64,000 nt of DNA from Prauserella_A sp040645195 (GCF_040645195.1 NZ_JBEYXW010000001.1:434001-498000), one strand, 5' to 3'; positions 40,385 through 48,231 are shown, counted from the stretch's first letter. Numbers and translations: made by a program. The notes: generated from the letters alone by a model not told the origin.

Positions 40385-41917
40385 CTAGTAGGCGAACGCC
40401 AGCGCATCGTCGTCCGAGTCGTCCGAGTCGTCCGAGTCGTCCGAGTCGTCCGAGTCGTCCGAGTCGTCGCTGCTCCCGGGTTGCTTCGGCGGCATGACGG
40501 CGTCCACGCCGCCGCGGACGTACTTGGTCATCAGGAAGACCTCCACCACCCCGAGCACCGCATACAGCGCGGTCAGCGCGATCAGCGAGGTCCACACCTC
40601 GCCTGCCGACACGTTCGACACCGCCTGCGCGGTGAACATCCACACCCCGTCGACGCCGGACGGGTTCGGTACGACCACGAACGGCTGGCGGCCCATCTCG
40701 GTGAAGATCCACCCCGCGCTGTTGGCGATGAACGGCGTGGCGATGCCGAGTAGAGCCATTCGCGGGAACCATTTGCTCCCCGGAATCCGGCCACGCCTGG
40801 TGAGCCACAACGCCAGCACACCGGCGCCCGCCGACAGCGCCCCGAAACCGATCATGATCCGGAAGCCCCAGTACGTCACCGGCAGGTTCGGCACGTACTC
40901 GATGGGCTTACCAGCGAGCTCCCCGAGCGCCGGATCGTTCGGGTAGTACTCGCCGTAGCGCTCCTGGTACTGCGTCACGAGGTCCTCGATGCCCTTGACC
41001 TCGGTGGTGAAGTCACTGTGCGCCAAGAACGACAGCAGCGCGGGCACCGTGAAGGTCTTGACACTCTCGCAGTCCGCATTGGTCACATCACCGATCGCGA
41101 GAATCGAGAAGCTCGCGGGCTGCTCGGTGTGGCACAACGCCTCGGCGGCCGCCATCTTCATCGGCTGCTGCTCGAACATGAGCTTGCCCTGCACGTCGCC
41201 GGTGATCGCCAGCACCGCGAAGGCCGCCGCACCGACCCAGCTGCCCAGTTTCAACGACGACCGCCACACCTGACGGTGCTCGTCATCGCCCCCGCGCTTG
41301 CGCCACAGGTGCCAGGCCGCGATTCCGACCAGGAACGCGGCCGCCACCGAGAACGTGCCCGCGATCGTGTGCGGAATCGCGGCCAGTGCGGTGTTGTTCG
41401 TCAGCACAGCGAAGATCGACTTCATCGTCGGCTTACCGTCGACGAAGTCCACGCCAACCGGATGCTGCATCCACGAGTTGGCCGCCAGGATGAAATACGC
41501 CGACGCCACGGTTGCCAACGAGAACGCCCACGCGCAGGCCAGGTGGACCCGTTTCGGCAACCTGTCCCAGCCGAAGATCCACAGCCCCAGGAAGGTCGAC
41601 TCCACAAAGAATGCGACCAGGCCTTCCATCGCCAGCGGCGCGCCGAACACATCGCCGACAAAACGGGAATAGGCGCTCCAGTTCATGCCGAACTGGAACT
41701 CCTGCACGATGCCCGTGACCACACCCATCGCGAAATTGACCAGCAGGAGCTTTCCCCAGAACTTGGTCATCTTCAGATAGCGCTCGTTGCCCGTGCGGAC
41801 CCACGCCGTCTGCATCCCCGCAACCAGGATCGAAAGCCCGATCGTCAGGGGCACCATGAGGAAGTGGTAAACGGTCGTGATGCCGAACTGCCACCGCGCG
41901 AGTTCCAGGACCTCCAC
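40385..41917 (-). CDS. cydA: Cytochrome bd oxidase subunit I
   Basis: The protein is 510 aa with nine transmembrane helices. The haem ligand His is in YHFLMVPLTIG (about residue 18), a second in IPHTIAGTFSVAAAF, and GRQPFVV marks the region after the Q-loop (TKYVRGGVDAVM near the end). The quinol-binding loop is of the short type. The C-terminus has an unusual acidic tail, seven Ser-Asp-Asp triplets, encoded by a 9-bp tandem repeat. GTG start. A GGACCTAGGTCC palindrome lies 58 bases upstream. First gene of the cydA-cydB-cydDC unit. Confidence 0.96.
   Translation of the reverse strand: MEVLELARWQFGITTVYHFLMVPLTIGLSILVAGMQTAWVRTGNERYLKMTKFWGKLLLVNFAMGVVTGIVQEFQFGMNWSAYSRFVGDVFGAPLAMEGLVAFFVESTFLGLWIFGWDRLPKRVHLACAWAFSLATVASAYFILAANSWMQHPVGVDFVDGKPTMKSIFAVLTNNTALAAIPHTIAGTFSVAAAFLVGIAAWHLWRKRGGDDEHRQVWRSSLKLGSWVGAAAFAVLAITGDVQGKLMFEQQPMKMAAAEALCHTEQPASFSILAIGDVTNADCESVKTFTVPALLSFLAHSDFTTEVKGIEDLVTQYQERYGEYYPNDPALGELAGKPIEYVPNLPVTYWGFRIMIGFGALSAGAGVLALWLTRRGRIPGSKWFPRMALLGIATPFIANSAGWIFTEMGRQPFVVVPNPSGVDGVWMFTAQAVSNVSAGEVWTSLIALTALYAVLGVVEVFLMTKYVRGGVDAVMPPKQPGSSDDSDDSDDSDDSDDSDDSDDDALAFAY
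40411..40464. repeat. 9-bp tandem repeat in the cydA 3' end
   Basis: Six perfect copies of CGTCCGAGT (plus strand) follow one another, flanked by degenerate copies. On the coding strand they give the repeated tripeptide Ser-Asp-Asp. The period of nine keeps frame, so gain or loss of units changes only tail length. The repeat is a candidate for slippage-driven variation between strains. Confidence 0.9.
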
Positions 41918-41975
41918 GTCCCCGACTCTTCTCCAGACCAGGGACGAACGGCAGGTCCCGTGGTCCTGATCTTCT

Positions 41976-41991
41976 CAGGACCTAGGTCCTG
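41976..41991. promoter_or_regulatory. Perfect 16-bp palindrome, DosR-like box, upstream of cydA
   Basis: CAGGACCTAGGTCCTG is a perfect palindrome whose GGAC-4-GTCC core matches the spacing of the DosR/DevR box (GGGACT-AGTCCC type). It lies 58 bases upstream of the cydA start and about 140 bases from the divergent GDT1 gene. Further GGTCC half-sites occur at 41954-41958 and 41962-41966. The DevR-like regulator encoded at 34078 is the obvious candidate binder. Confidence 0.55.
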
Positions 41992-42092
41992 TGACCGGGG
42001 TAACCATCAATTACAGCATGTCGGGAATTGCTTTTCGGCACACCGAAGAAAACGATTCGAAATCCCTATCAGCCGCCAATTCTCACCCAGTC

Positions 42093-42116
42093 CCTTTATC
42101 GTCGAAGAGATAAAGG
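42093..42116 (+). other. Hairpin overlapping the ribosome site of the GDT1-like gene
   Basis: CCTTTATC (42093-42100) pairs perfectly with GATAAAGG (42109-42116) around an eight-base loop. The AAGGAG ribosome site (42113-42118) lies in and just past the 3' arm. It sits 12 bases before the ATG. I see no yybP-ykoY manganese riboswitch architecture around it. Confidence 0.5.
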
Positions 42117-42130
42117 AGTGAGTCCGACTG

Positions 42131-42733
42131 ATGTCTTCTGCATTGCTGGCGTTCCTCGCGACGTTCGCGCTGGTCATGGCCGTCGAGCTGCCTGACAAGA
42201 CGCTCGTGGCGACGCTCGTGCTGACGACACGTTACCGGGCGCGGGCAGTGCTGGCGGGCGTTTCAGCGGCCTTCGCTGTGCAGTCGATCATCGCGGTGGG
42301 CTTCGGCAGTGTCCTGACCCTGCTCCCGGACCGCCTGGTCTCTCTCGTGGCCGGCCTGATGTTCAGTGCGGGTGCGGCGATGCTGCTCCGTGAGGGATTC
42401 CGGCAGGGGGCTGACGGGAGCGAGGACGCAGTCCGCTCGGGACCCGTACCCGTGACGTTCCGCCGCGCCGCGATGACCTCCTTCACAGTGCTCTTCGCCG
42501 CCGAGTGGGGAGACGCCTCGCAGCTGGCGACGGCTGCGCTGGCAGCGCGTTACGGCCAGCCGCTGGCCGTGGGCCTCGGCGCGTTCCTGGGTCTGGTGTG
42601 CGTGGCGGCGCTCGCCGTGTTCCTCGGCCGGAAGGTGCGCAGCAGGCTGCGTCCACGACTCATCCAGCGCGTTGCCGGATTCGTGTTCGCCGGGTTCGCG
42701 GCATTCGCCTTCGGCGCCGCATTGCTCGGCTGA
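42131..42733 (+). CDS. GDT1/TMEM165 (UPF0016)-family cation transporter
   Basis: The protein is 200 aa with six transmembrane helices in two inverted triplets. The two signature motifs are present: VMAVELPDKTLVAT (E-x-P-D-K-T in place of the usual E-x-G-D-K-T) and FAAEWGDASQLAT (E-x-G-D). These form the ion site of Mn/Ca exporters such as MntX/MneA and GDT1. It probably exports manganese or calcium across the cytoplasmic membrane. Divergent from cydA. The Gly-to-Pro change in the first motif occurs in other actinobacterial members as far as I recall. A hairpin overlaps its ribosome site. Confidence 0.88.
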   Translation: MSSALLAFLATFALVMAVELPDKTLVATLVLTTRYRARAVLAGVSAAFAVQSIIAVGFGSVLTLLPDRLVSLVAGLMFSAGAAMLLREGFRQGADGSEDAVRSGPVPVTFRRAAMTSFTVLFAAEWGDASQLATAALAARYGQPLAVGLGAFLGLVCVAALAVFLGRKVRSRLRPRLIQRVAGFVFAGFAAFAFGAALLG

Positions 42734-42737
42734 GTTG

Positions 42738-43370
42738 CTACGACGGCAGCACGCCCGCCAGTGTCGCAGCGGCCTGGACCAGCCGGAGCCCGACGGTGGC
42801 GTTGTCGAGCGGTTCGAGTGACACGATGCCGATACTCGCGCGCAGGCCCGGCACTCCGCGTACGGGCGCGGCGACCCCGAACGTGCCAGGCTGCGGCTCC
42901 CCCGCGACCGCCGCCCAGCCCTTACCGCGAGCACGCAAGGCCAGCGCCCGGCCTGCCGCGCCGCGCGCGATCGAATGCCTGCTGCCGACCCGGTAAGCCA
43001 CGTGCAGCGCGGTCGTCGATGGTTCCGCCACGGCGATCACATGCAGCTGATCACTCTCGGCCACCGACAGGTGCGCAGTCGAGCCAGTCGACTCGGCCAG
43101 TTCACGCAGCACCGGCCGCGCAGCGTCACGCAACTGCGGCAACATCTGCTCAGCCAGCCTCAGTACGCCGGCGCCGAGCCGGACCTTGCTGCCATCGCGC
43201 CACACCAGGCCCCGCGCGGCCAGCGGCACCAGTAGCCGGTACACCGCCGCACGGCTGATGCCCACGGCGGTGGCCAGCTCCGAGATCGTGGCCGCCTCAC
43301 CGCCGGAGTCGGCCACCGCCTGCAGCAAAGCGAGCCCGCGGTCCAACGTCAGCGAGCTCTCCCTGGTCAC
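42738..43370 (-). CDS. IclR-family transcriptional regulator
   Basis: The protein is 210 aa from GTG 43370 (VTRESSLTLDRGLALLQAVADSGG), somewhat shorter than the typical 250 because the effector domain is compact. The winged HTH is ATISELATAVGISRAAVYRLLVPLAARGLV, and the IclR ligand domain spans about 80-205 (SVAESDQLHVIAVAEP, GAAGRALALRARG). IclR proteins are dimeric and bind a small aromatic or aliphatic acid. The start overlaps the stop of the upstream gene by four bases (GTGA), so it probably reports on that protein's pathway. A palindrome upstream of that gene may be its operator. Confidence 0.85.
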   Translation of the reverse strand: MTRESSLTLDRGLALLQAVADSGGEAATISELATAVGISRAAVYRLLVPLAARGLVWRDGSKVRLGAGVLRLAEQMLPQLRDAARPVLRELAESTGSTAHLSVAESDQLHVIAVAEPSTTALHVAYRVGSRHSIARGAAGRALALRARGKGWAAVAGEPQPGTFGVAAPVRGVPGLRASIGIVSLEPLDNATVGLRLVQAAATLAGVLPS

Positions 43371-44233
43371 AGCAAACCCAGACCCTGCAGGTCGGTGATC
43401 GGCTCGTCGAACGTCGCCGAGGCGTAGGAGGCGAACAGCGCGCGCACCGCCTTGGCGGCGTCGTCGGACAGTGCCCGCGCCTCCTCGGCGAGCGCCGCAC
43501 CATCGGTGGCCGCCAGCGCCTCCCGCACGTCGCCACCCGAAAGGCAACGGCCCGATGCGACGAGCAGGTTCAAAAAGCCGTGGTGCTCAACACCGCTGTC
43601 CCCATCGGCGTGGCGCACCGCCCGGTGCAGGCTGTTGGTCGCCTTGAACGACGCTCCAGCCACATTGCTCACCACCGACAGGAAGTCGGCGACCTCGTCC
43701 ACGCTGGGAAAGTTCTCCTTGGACAGCCCACCGCAGCGGATCTTCGGCCAGCTGCCGTGCTCGATCACCTTCCGCACACCGTCGAGCCAGCCCACCCCAC
43801 GCCGTGGCTCCACCACGCGCACCACGTCCTCGGGCACGAACTCCGACACCCGCTCCAGCCACACCTCATCCACGTCGGACGGTGCCGGCATCTCCACCAT
43901 CTTCAGCGCGAGCAGCTCGTGACGGGACTCGACGATGGAGATGGCCTTGGGCACTCCGCCGAGCCCGGTATCGATGATCAGCGACAGCGGCAACGGCTCC
44001 CGCGGCCGGATCTTGATCAGCTCGGTGATCAGTTCGGGCAGCCGCGACGCCTGGCACAGGAAAACACCGAGCACGCCAGCGTGCTCACCGGTGCGGATAT
44101 CGAGGTGCGCCTTCAGCGCCTCGGGCATGGTGGCCTCGCCCGGAGGGAACAAAGCCGAGTCATCGACGAGGTGCGCGAACAGGGGAGGAATTCCACGGGG
44201 GCCGGGGGGCGTGAGTTCCACAGCGCTTGACAC
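43367..44233 (-). CDS. Conserved actinobacterial protein of unknown function (possible TIM-barrel)
   Basis: The protein is 288 aa with a GTG start, soluble, without signal or membrane segment. Alternating hydrophobic strands (LPLSLIIDTG, HELLALKMVEMPA, VRVVEPRRGVGW) and the KIRCGGLSKENFPSVDEVADFL segment resemble a (beta/alpha)8 barrel of the aldolase kind, where a KxRxGG-like strand follows the Lys strand. That is a structural guess, and I do not recognise a family. It is co-translated with an IclR regulator, suggesting a catabolic or metabolite-sensing role. Confidence 0.5.
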   Translation of the reverse strand: MSSAVELTPPGPRGIPPLFAHLVDDSALFPPGEATMPEALKAHLDIRTGEHAGVLGVFLCQASRLPELITELIKIRPREPLPLSLIIDTGLGGVPKAISIVESRHELLALKMVEMPAPSDVDEVWLERVSEFVPEDVVRVVEPRRGVGWLDGVRKVIEHGSWPKIRCGGLSKENFPSVDEVADFLSVVSNVAGASFKATNSLHRAVRHADGDSGVEHHGFLNLLVASGRCLSGGDVREALAATDGAALAEEARALSDDAAKAVRALFASYASATFDEPITDLQGLGLL

Positions 44234-44240
44234 GACTCAC

Positions 44241-44253
44241 ACGCTAGTAGCGT
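44241..44253. promoter_or_regulatory. 13-bp palindrome at an operon start (possible IclR operator)
   Basis: ACGCTA-G-TAGCGT is a perfect 6+1+6 inverted repeat eight bases upstream of the GTG at 44233, the start of the operon that ends with an IclR regulator. Position and length suit an autoregulatory operator, but no binding data can be read from sequence. Confidence 0.4.
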
Positions 44254-44302
44254 CCGAAATGTGAACGAAAGTGACCGGGTGTCGAACGCTTGGCGAACGC
44301 CG

Positions 44303-44941
44303 TCAGTGCAGCGTGCGCGCCTGTAGCGCCAGCCGCATCCCCACGGCCACCAGCAGCATGCCCGTGACGGCGTCGAGCGCCCTGCGCACCCGCGGCACAG
44401 CGAGCAGCCTGCGCATCGCGCCCACCACGTTGGCCACGACAACGAACCACAGCCCGGTCAGCGTCACGGGGATGGCCGCCGTCAGCGCCGTGTCGGCAAG
44501 GGCCGGATCGGCTGGCACGAACTGTGGAACCAGTGCCACGAAGAACACCGCGCACTTGGGGTTGAGCACGTTGCAGAGCAACCCGTCGCGGAACGCGCGG
44601 CGTGCGCCGACGGGCTCCTCCTCCGGCTGTCCTGCCACTACCGGCTGCCCACCCCGGCGCGCGGCCAGCAGCGCCCTGCCGCCGAGGTAGAGCAGGTACG
44701 CCGCGCCCATGAGCTTGACAACGGTGAACGCCACCGCCGACGCAGCCAGCAGGCTCGCGGCACCCACGGCCGCCACGACCGACCACACCAGGATGCCGGC
44801 GGCGATGCCCAGCGCGGCGCCCATGCCGGCCCTGCGCCCCGCCACCGCCGAATGCCGGAGGACCACCGCGAAGTCCGGCCCCGGTGACATCGCCCCCAGT
44901 AGCACCACGCCGGCGAAGGGAAGGATCTGCGACGACGTCAC
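44303..44941 (-). CDS. LysE/RhtB-family amino-acid exporter
   Basis: The protein is 212 aa with six hydrophobic segments, standard for LysE/RhtB. The N-terminal LLGAMSPGPDFAVVLRHSAVAGRRAGMGAALGIAAG is the family signature, and FRDGLLCNVLNPKCAVFFVALVPQFV is the conserved middle block. It exports amino acids or derivatives across the cytoplasmic membrane. GTG start. It is divergent from the DUF2470 gene across a 68-bp region that holds an IdeR box, which lies 35 bases upstream of this start and could affect both genes. Confidence 0.9.
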   Translation of the reverse strand: MTSSQILPFAGVVLLGAMSPGPDFAVVLRHSAVAGRRAGMGAALGIAAGILVWSVVAAVGAASLLAASAVAFTVVKLMGAAYLLYLGGRALLAARRGGQPVVAGQPEEEPVGARRAFRDGLLCNVLNPKCAVFFVALVPQFVPADPALADTALTAAIPVTLTGLWFVVVANVVGAMRRLLAVPRVRRALDAVTGMLLVAVGMRLALQARTLH

Positions 44942-44975
44942 CGCGTGAGCCTACCCGCTTCCCTTTGCCGTCCCG

Positions 44976-44994
44976 GTAGGTTAGCCTCACCTAA
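44976..44994. promoter_or_regulatory. IdeR/DtxR iron box
   Basis: GTAGGTTAGCCTCACCTAA matches the 19-bp IdeR/DtxR consensus TTAGGTTAGGCTAACCTAA at 16 positions. It lies 15 bases upstream of the DUF2470 gene start and probably overlaps its promoter, so iron-loaded IdeR would repress it. The mycobacterial counterpart Rv3839 is also IdeR-repressed. Confidence 0.8.
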
Positions 44995-45009
44995 GTTGGA
45001 GGTGGAGTG

Positions 45010-45780
45010 GTGACCGAGACCAGACCCCGCCGGCCGCCGGCCCCGCAGCCTGCCGAGCGAGCCAAGACGATCGCCCTGCGAGGCGGCCCGGCGATCCTCA
45101 TGCCTGCCGCCGACGGCAGGTCCGACCGAGACCAGCACGTCGTTCCGGCGCTGCACCACGTGCACGCCAGCGGCAGTGTCAGCGTGCTGTTGCCGGATGA
45201 CGATCCCGTCGTCACCGCGGTCACGCACGGTGAGCTGGCGATGATGCTCGAGCTCGCCGATCATGCACCCGTCCAGCTACGGGAACCCGTCCGCGGGCTG
45301 CTCTGGATCACCGGCTGGCTCCGCCCGGTCGACGCCCGTACGGCGCGGGCCCGCGCCCTGTCCATCGCCGACACCCGGCCGGATCCGCGACTGCTCGACC
45401 TCGGCCACGGGCTGCGCATGGTGCAGCTGACCCCGGCATCACTGGTGCTCGCCGACTCCGAGGGCACCCATTCGCTCAGCGCACAGACGTTCCGCACCGC
45501 GACCGCCGACCCGTTCTGCGAGTACGAGCAGAAATGGCTGCGCCACCTGGAGAGCGCGCACTCCGACGTCGTCGATCAGCTCGTCCGGCACCTGCCGGAG
45601 GAGCTGCGCGGCGGGCGGGTCCGCCCGCTGAGCCTGGACCGTTACGGCCTGCGGCTGCGGGTGGAATGCCCCGCGGGCGACCACGATGTACGACTGGCGT
45701 TCTCCCGCGCGGTCGACACTCCGCCGCAGTTGGCTGTCGAGCTACGCAGACTGGTCGGCTGCCCCATGATGCGGCCCTGA
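45010..45780 (+). CDS. DUF2470 protein (Rv3839-like), iron-regulated
   Basis: The protein is 256 aa, soluble. The C-terminal 80 residues (SDVVDQLVRHLPEELRGGRVRPLSLDRYGLRLRVEC, VRLAFSRAVDTPPQLAVELRRLVG) form a DUF2470 domain, related to the haem-binding HugZ C-terminal region. The N-terminal half resembles a split-barrel (VVPALHHVHASGSVSVLLPDDD). GTG at 45010 has GGAGG seven bases upstream; the adjacent GTG at 45007 is too close. An IdeR box precedes it, so it should be made under iron starvation. A role in haem use or degradation is inferred from family and regulation; no catalytic His can be assigned. Confidence 0.8.
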   Translation: MTETRPRRPPAPQPAERAKTIALRGGPAILMPAADGRSDRDQHVVPALHHVHASGSVSVLLPDDDPVVTAVTHGELAMMLELADHAPVQLREPVRGLLWITGWLRPVDARTARARALSIADTRPDPRLLDLGHGLRMVQLTPASLVLADSEGTHSLSAQTFRTATADPFCEYEQKWLRHLESAHSDVVDQLVRHLPEELRGGRVRPLSLDRYGLRLRVECPAGDHDVRLAFSRAVDTPPQLAVELRRLVGCPMMRP

Positions 45781-45815
45781 CCAGGAGTTTTCACGCGCTG
45801 AGGTACCGTGCCCTG

Positions 45816-46625
45816 GTGTCGATTGGCCGTGACTGGCTGAACCCGGCGGCGCCGGCAAAGCCCGCCGTACTGACCGAACCCGCACAGCGCCGCGCCCTGG
45901 TGTTCGAAGTCGTGCTGGTCTTCTCCATCACGCTCGGCCTTTCCGGCTTGCGCAGCCTGCTGTCCCTGCTGGACTCGCTGCTGCAACCGCAGCCGTTGAA
46001 CGAGCAGCAGGTCGCGATCAACGTGTCGCAGGCGACGATCCAGGTGATCGACCTGCTCAAGCAGCTGCTGAGTGCGGTGCAGCTGCTGGGCTGGGGGGCG
46101 CTCGGGCTTTACCTACTGTGGCGCGGCGGCATCAAGCTGGCCGCGATCGGCCTGCCGAAACGGCTCACGGCACGAGACGCCCGCTGGGCGGTGGGCCTGA
46201 CCGCGCTGATCGGCATCCCGGGCCTGGCGCTGTACTTCGCGGCCTGGCAGCTCGGCCTCAACCTCGCCGTGCAGCCCTCGACACTCGGGGAGACCTGGTG
46301 GCGGCCGATCACCCTCACCCTCGCCGCGTTCGGCAACGCCTTCGCCGAGGAAGTGCTCGTGGTCGGCTACCTGCTCACCCGGCTACGGCAGCTCGGACTG
46401 CGGGAGAACACGGGACTGCTCATGGCCGCCGTGCTGCGCGGTTCCTACCACCTCTACCAGGGCATTGGCGGGTTCGTCGGCAACGTCGTGATGGGCCTGG
46501 TCTTCGGCCGCGTGTGGCAGCGGACGAACCGGCTGTGGCCGTTGGTCGTAGCTCACACTCTGTTGGACGTGTTTGCGTTCGTCGGATACGCGCTCCTACG
46601 TGATCATGTTTCCTGGCTCCCGTGA
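45816..46625 (+). CDS. CPBP-family intramembrane metalloprotease
   Basis: The protein is 269 aa from GTG 45816 with about seven transmembrane helices. The three CPBP (Abi/Rce1-like) motifs are present: AFAEEVLVVGYLLTRL (EE pair), RGSYHLYQG (His) and VVAHTLLDVFAF (His plus Asp). Together they build a glutamate/histidine active site inside the membrane. Substrates are unknown; relatives process prenylated peptides or bacteriocins. It follows the DUF2470 gene by 35 bases and may share its iron-regulated transcript. The stop is 20 bases before a LexA box. Confidence 0.88.
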   Translation: MSIGRDWLNPAAPAKPAVLTEPAQRRALVFEVVLVFSITLGLSGLRSLLSLLDSLLQPQPLNEQQVAINVSQATIQVIDLLKQLLSAVQLLGWGALGLYLLWRGGIKLAAIGLPKRLTARDARWAVGLTALIGIPGLALYFAAWQLGLNLAVQPSTLGETWWRPITLTLAAFGNAFAEEVLVVGYLLTRLRQLGLRENTGLLMAAVLRGSYHLYQGIGGFVGNVVMGLVFGRVWQRTNRLWPLVVAHTLLDVFAFVGYALLRDHVSWLP

Positions 46626-46632
46626 CGCGTGG

Positions 46633-46662
46633 TTGCGGAGTCGTTCGAACACATGTTCTAAT
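46633..46662 (+). promoter_or_regulatory. Promoter with overlapping LexA (SOS) box
   Basis: TCGAACACATGTTCTA (46645-46660) matches the actinobacterial SOS box TCGAAC-N4-GTTCGA at 11 of 12 fixed positions. A -35 element TTGCGG (46633-46638) and a -10 element TCTAAT (46657-46662) lie 18 bases apart, and the LexA box covers the -10. That is the geometry of direct LexA repression. Confidence 0.75.
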
Positions 46663-46733
46663 GGGAGAGCCGGTTCGCAGGGGTGCATCCGCAGGGGGAT
46701 GCAGTTGGCCGGCCCGACGACGAGGAGGGGCAC

Positions 46734-46922
46734 ATGGCGTGCAAGATCACTCACCGCCTGAACGACCAGCAGATCCGGTTCGCCAACCGGGACGCGGCGG
46801 AACGTTATGCCGAGATCATGGGCGGCGGGGTGGACAACTGGGTCTTCACCACCGTGCCGGCGGCTGAGCCACGTTGGACGGTAACGCAGGAGCTCGCACA
46901 GCAAACCCGCGTGGCACGCTGA
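46734..46922 (+). CDS. Small protein, probably SOS-induced (62 aa)
   Basis: The ATG at 46734 has a strong ribosome site (AGGAGGGG, four to ten bases upstream). The 62-aa product MACKITHRLNDQQIRFANR... is soluble, with a probable helix (RDAAERYAEIMGGG), a short WVFTTVP strand and a basic tail. No family is recognised and there is no membrane segment or zinc site (one Cys only). A LexA box over the promoter indicates DNA-damage control. Possible roles include a division inhibitor or a regulator of a repair factor; nothing in the sequence decides. Confidence 0.7.
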   Translation: MACKITHRLNDQQIRFANRDAAERYAEIMGGGVDNWVFTTVPAAEPRWTVTQELAQQTRVAR

Positions 46923-46980
46923 ACGAACCCGCATTCCGGCTAGACGCGCGATAGCTCACCGAGTCATTACGCTCGCGTCC

Positions 46981-48231
46981 GTGGAAGACACCATCACACC
47001 GGGCGTGGACACCGAGGTCGGTCCACTGCGTTCCGTCCTGCTGCACCGCCCCGGCGACGAGCTCAAAAGGCTCACGCCGCGCAACAACGACCAGTTGCTG
47101 TTCGACTCCATCCCCTGGGTCGATCGCGCACAGCAGGAACACGACGCCTTCGCGGCCGTGCTGAAGGAGCGCGGCGTCGAGGTGCTACTGCTCGCCGACC
47201 TGCTGCGCGAGACACTGGCCGACCCCCGGGCACATGTGGCAGGCGTGCACACGGCGGTGGACAGCAAGCGGCTCGGCTCCGATCTCGCCGACTCACTGCG
47301 CTCGCACCTGTCGGGCGTCGGCGCCGCGGCGCTGACGGAGCTGCTGATCTCGGGAATGACGTTCGAGGAACTGCCCGCCGCGGAGGGCGCCTCACTCGTG
47401 CGGAAGATGAACCATCCGCACGACTTCGCCGTCGACCCGCTGCCGAACCTGCTGTTCACGAGGGACTCGTCGGTGTGGATCGGTGACCGGGTCGCGATCT
47501 CGTCCCTCGCGATGCCGGCCCGGCATCGGGAAACCGCCCTGCTGGACATCATCTACGCCTACCACCCGCGTTTCCACAGCTCCATGCGCGCGTACGGAGC
47601 GCACTCCGCTCCCGTCGAGGGCGGCGATGTGCTGCTGCTCGCGCCCGGTGTCCTGGCCGTGGGGATTGGCGAGCGGACCACCGCGGCCGGTGCCGAGTCG
47701 CTGGCCCGGTCGGCGTTCGCCGACGGCATCGCACACACTTTGCTGGCGGTGCCGATCGTGCAGACCCGGGCCACGATGCACCTCGACACCGTCTGCACGA
47801 TGATCGGCCCCGATGCGGTGGTGATGTATCCCCTGGCGCGCGACTCGCTGGCCGCCTACACGTTGCGGCCCGGTGATGACGGTGCACTGCGCGTTGACGG
47901 CCCAGCCCCCTTCCTCACCGCCGCGGCCGAGGCCATGGGCATCGACCGGCTGCACGTGATCGACACCGGGCTCGACCCGGTCACCGCGGAACGCGAGCAA
48001 TGGGACGACGGCAACAACACGCTGGCGCTCGCACCTGGCGTGGTCGTGGGCTACGAGCGCAACGTGGAGACCAATGCCCGGCTCGAGGAAGCCGGCATCG
48101 AGGTGCTGCGCATCGCAGGCTCCGAGCTGGGCTCCGGCCGCGGAGGGCCACGGTGCATGTCCTGCCCCGTGGCACGAGAGCCCATTCCGAAAAATGAAAG
48201 CAAGGCTCACCTAAGAAATGCGAACAAATGA
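46981..48231 (+). CDS. arcA: Arginine deiminase
   Basis: The protein is 416 aa with a GTG start, the normal length for ArcA, which hydrolyses arginine to citrulline and ammonia. The catalytic Cys is in GGPRCMSCPVARE (about residue 402), and substrate residues are in NLLFTRDSS, EGGDVLLL and TMHLDTVCT. No arcB or arcC is present in the window, so here it may act alone in arginine turnover or acid/nitrogen response. The tail of the gene holds the first IdeR box of the ferritin promoter, and the second box covers its stop codon. Confidence 0.95.
   Translation: MEDTITPGVDTEVGPLRSVLLHRPGDELKRLTPRNNDQLLFDSIPWVDRAQQEHDAFAAVLKERGVEVLLLADLLRETLADPRAHVAGVHTAVDSKRLGSDLADSLRSHLSGVGAAALTELLISGMTFEELPAAEGASLVRKMNHPHDFAVDPLPNLLFTRDSSVWIGDRVAISSLAMPARHRETALLDIIYAYHPRFHSSMRAYGAHSAPVEGGDVLLLAPGVLAVGIGERTTAAGAESLARSAFADGIAHTLLAVPIVQTRATMHLDTVCTMIGPDAVVMYPLARDSLAAYTLRPGDDGALRVDGPAPFLTAAAEAMGIDRLHVIDTGLDPVTAEREQWDDGNNTLALAPGVVVGYERNVETNARLEEAGIEVLRIAGSELGSGRGGPRCMSCPVAREPIPKNESKAHLRNANK

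Noticed and set aside
42005..42130. yybP-ykoY manganese riboswitch before the GDT1-like gene.
   Set aside because: The leader is short and AT-rich, and I could not find the conserved paired loops of that riboswitch; only a simple hairpin is present.
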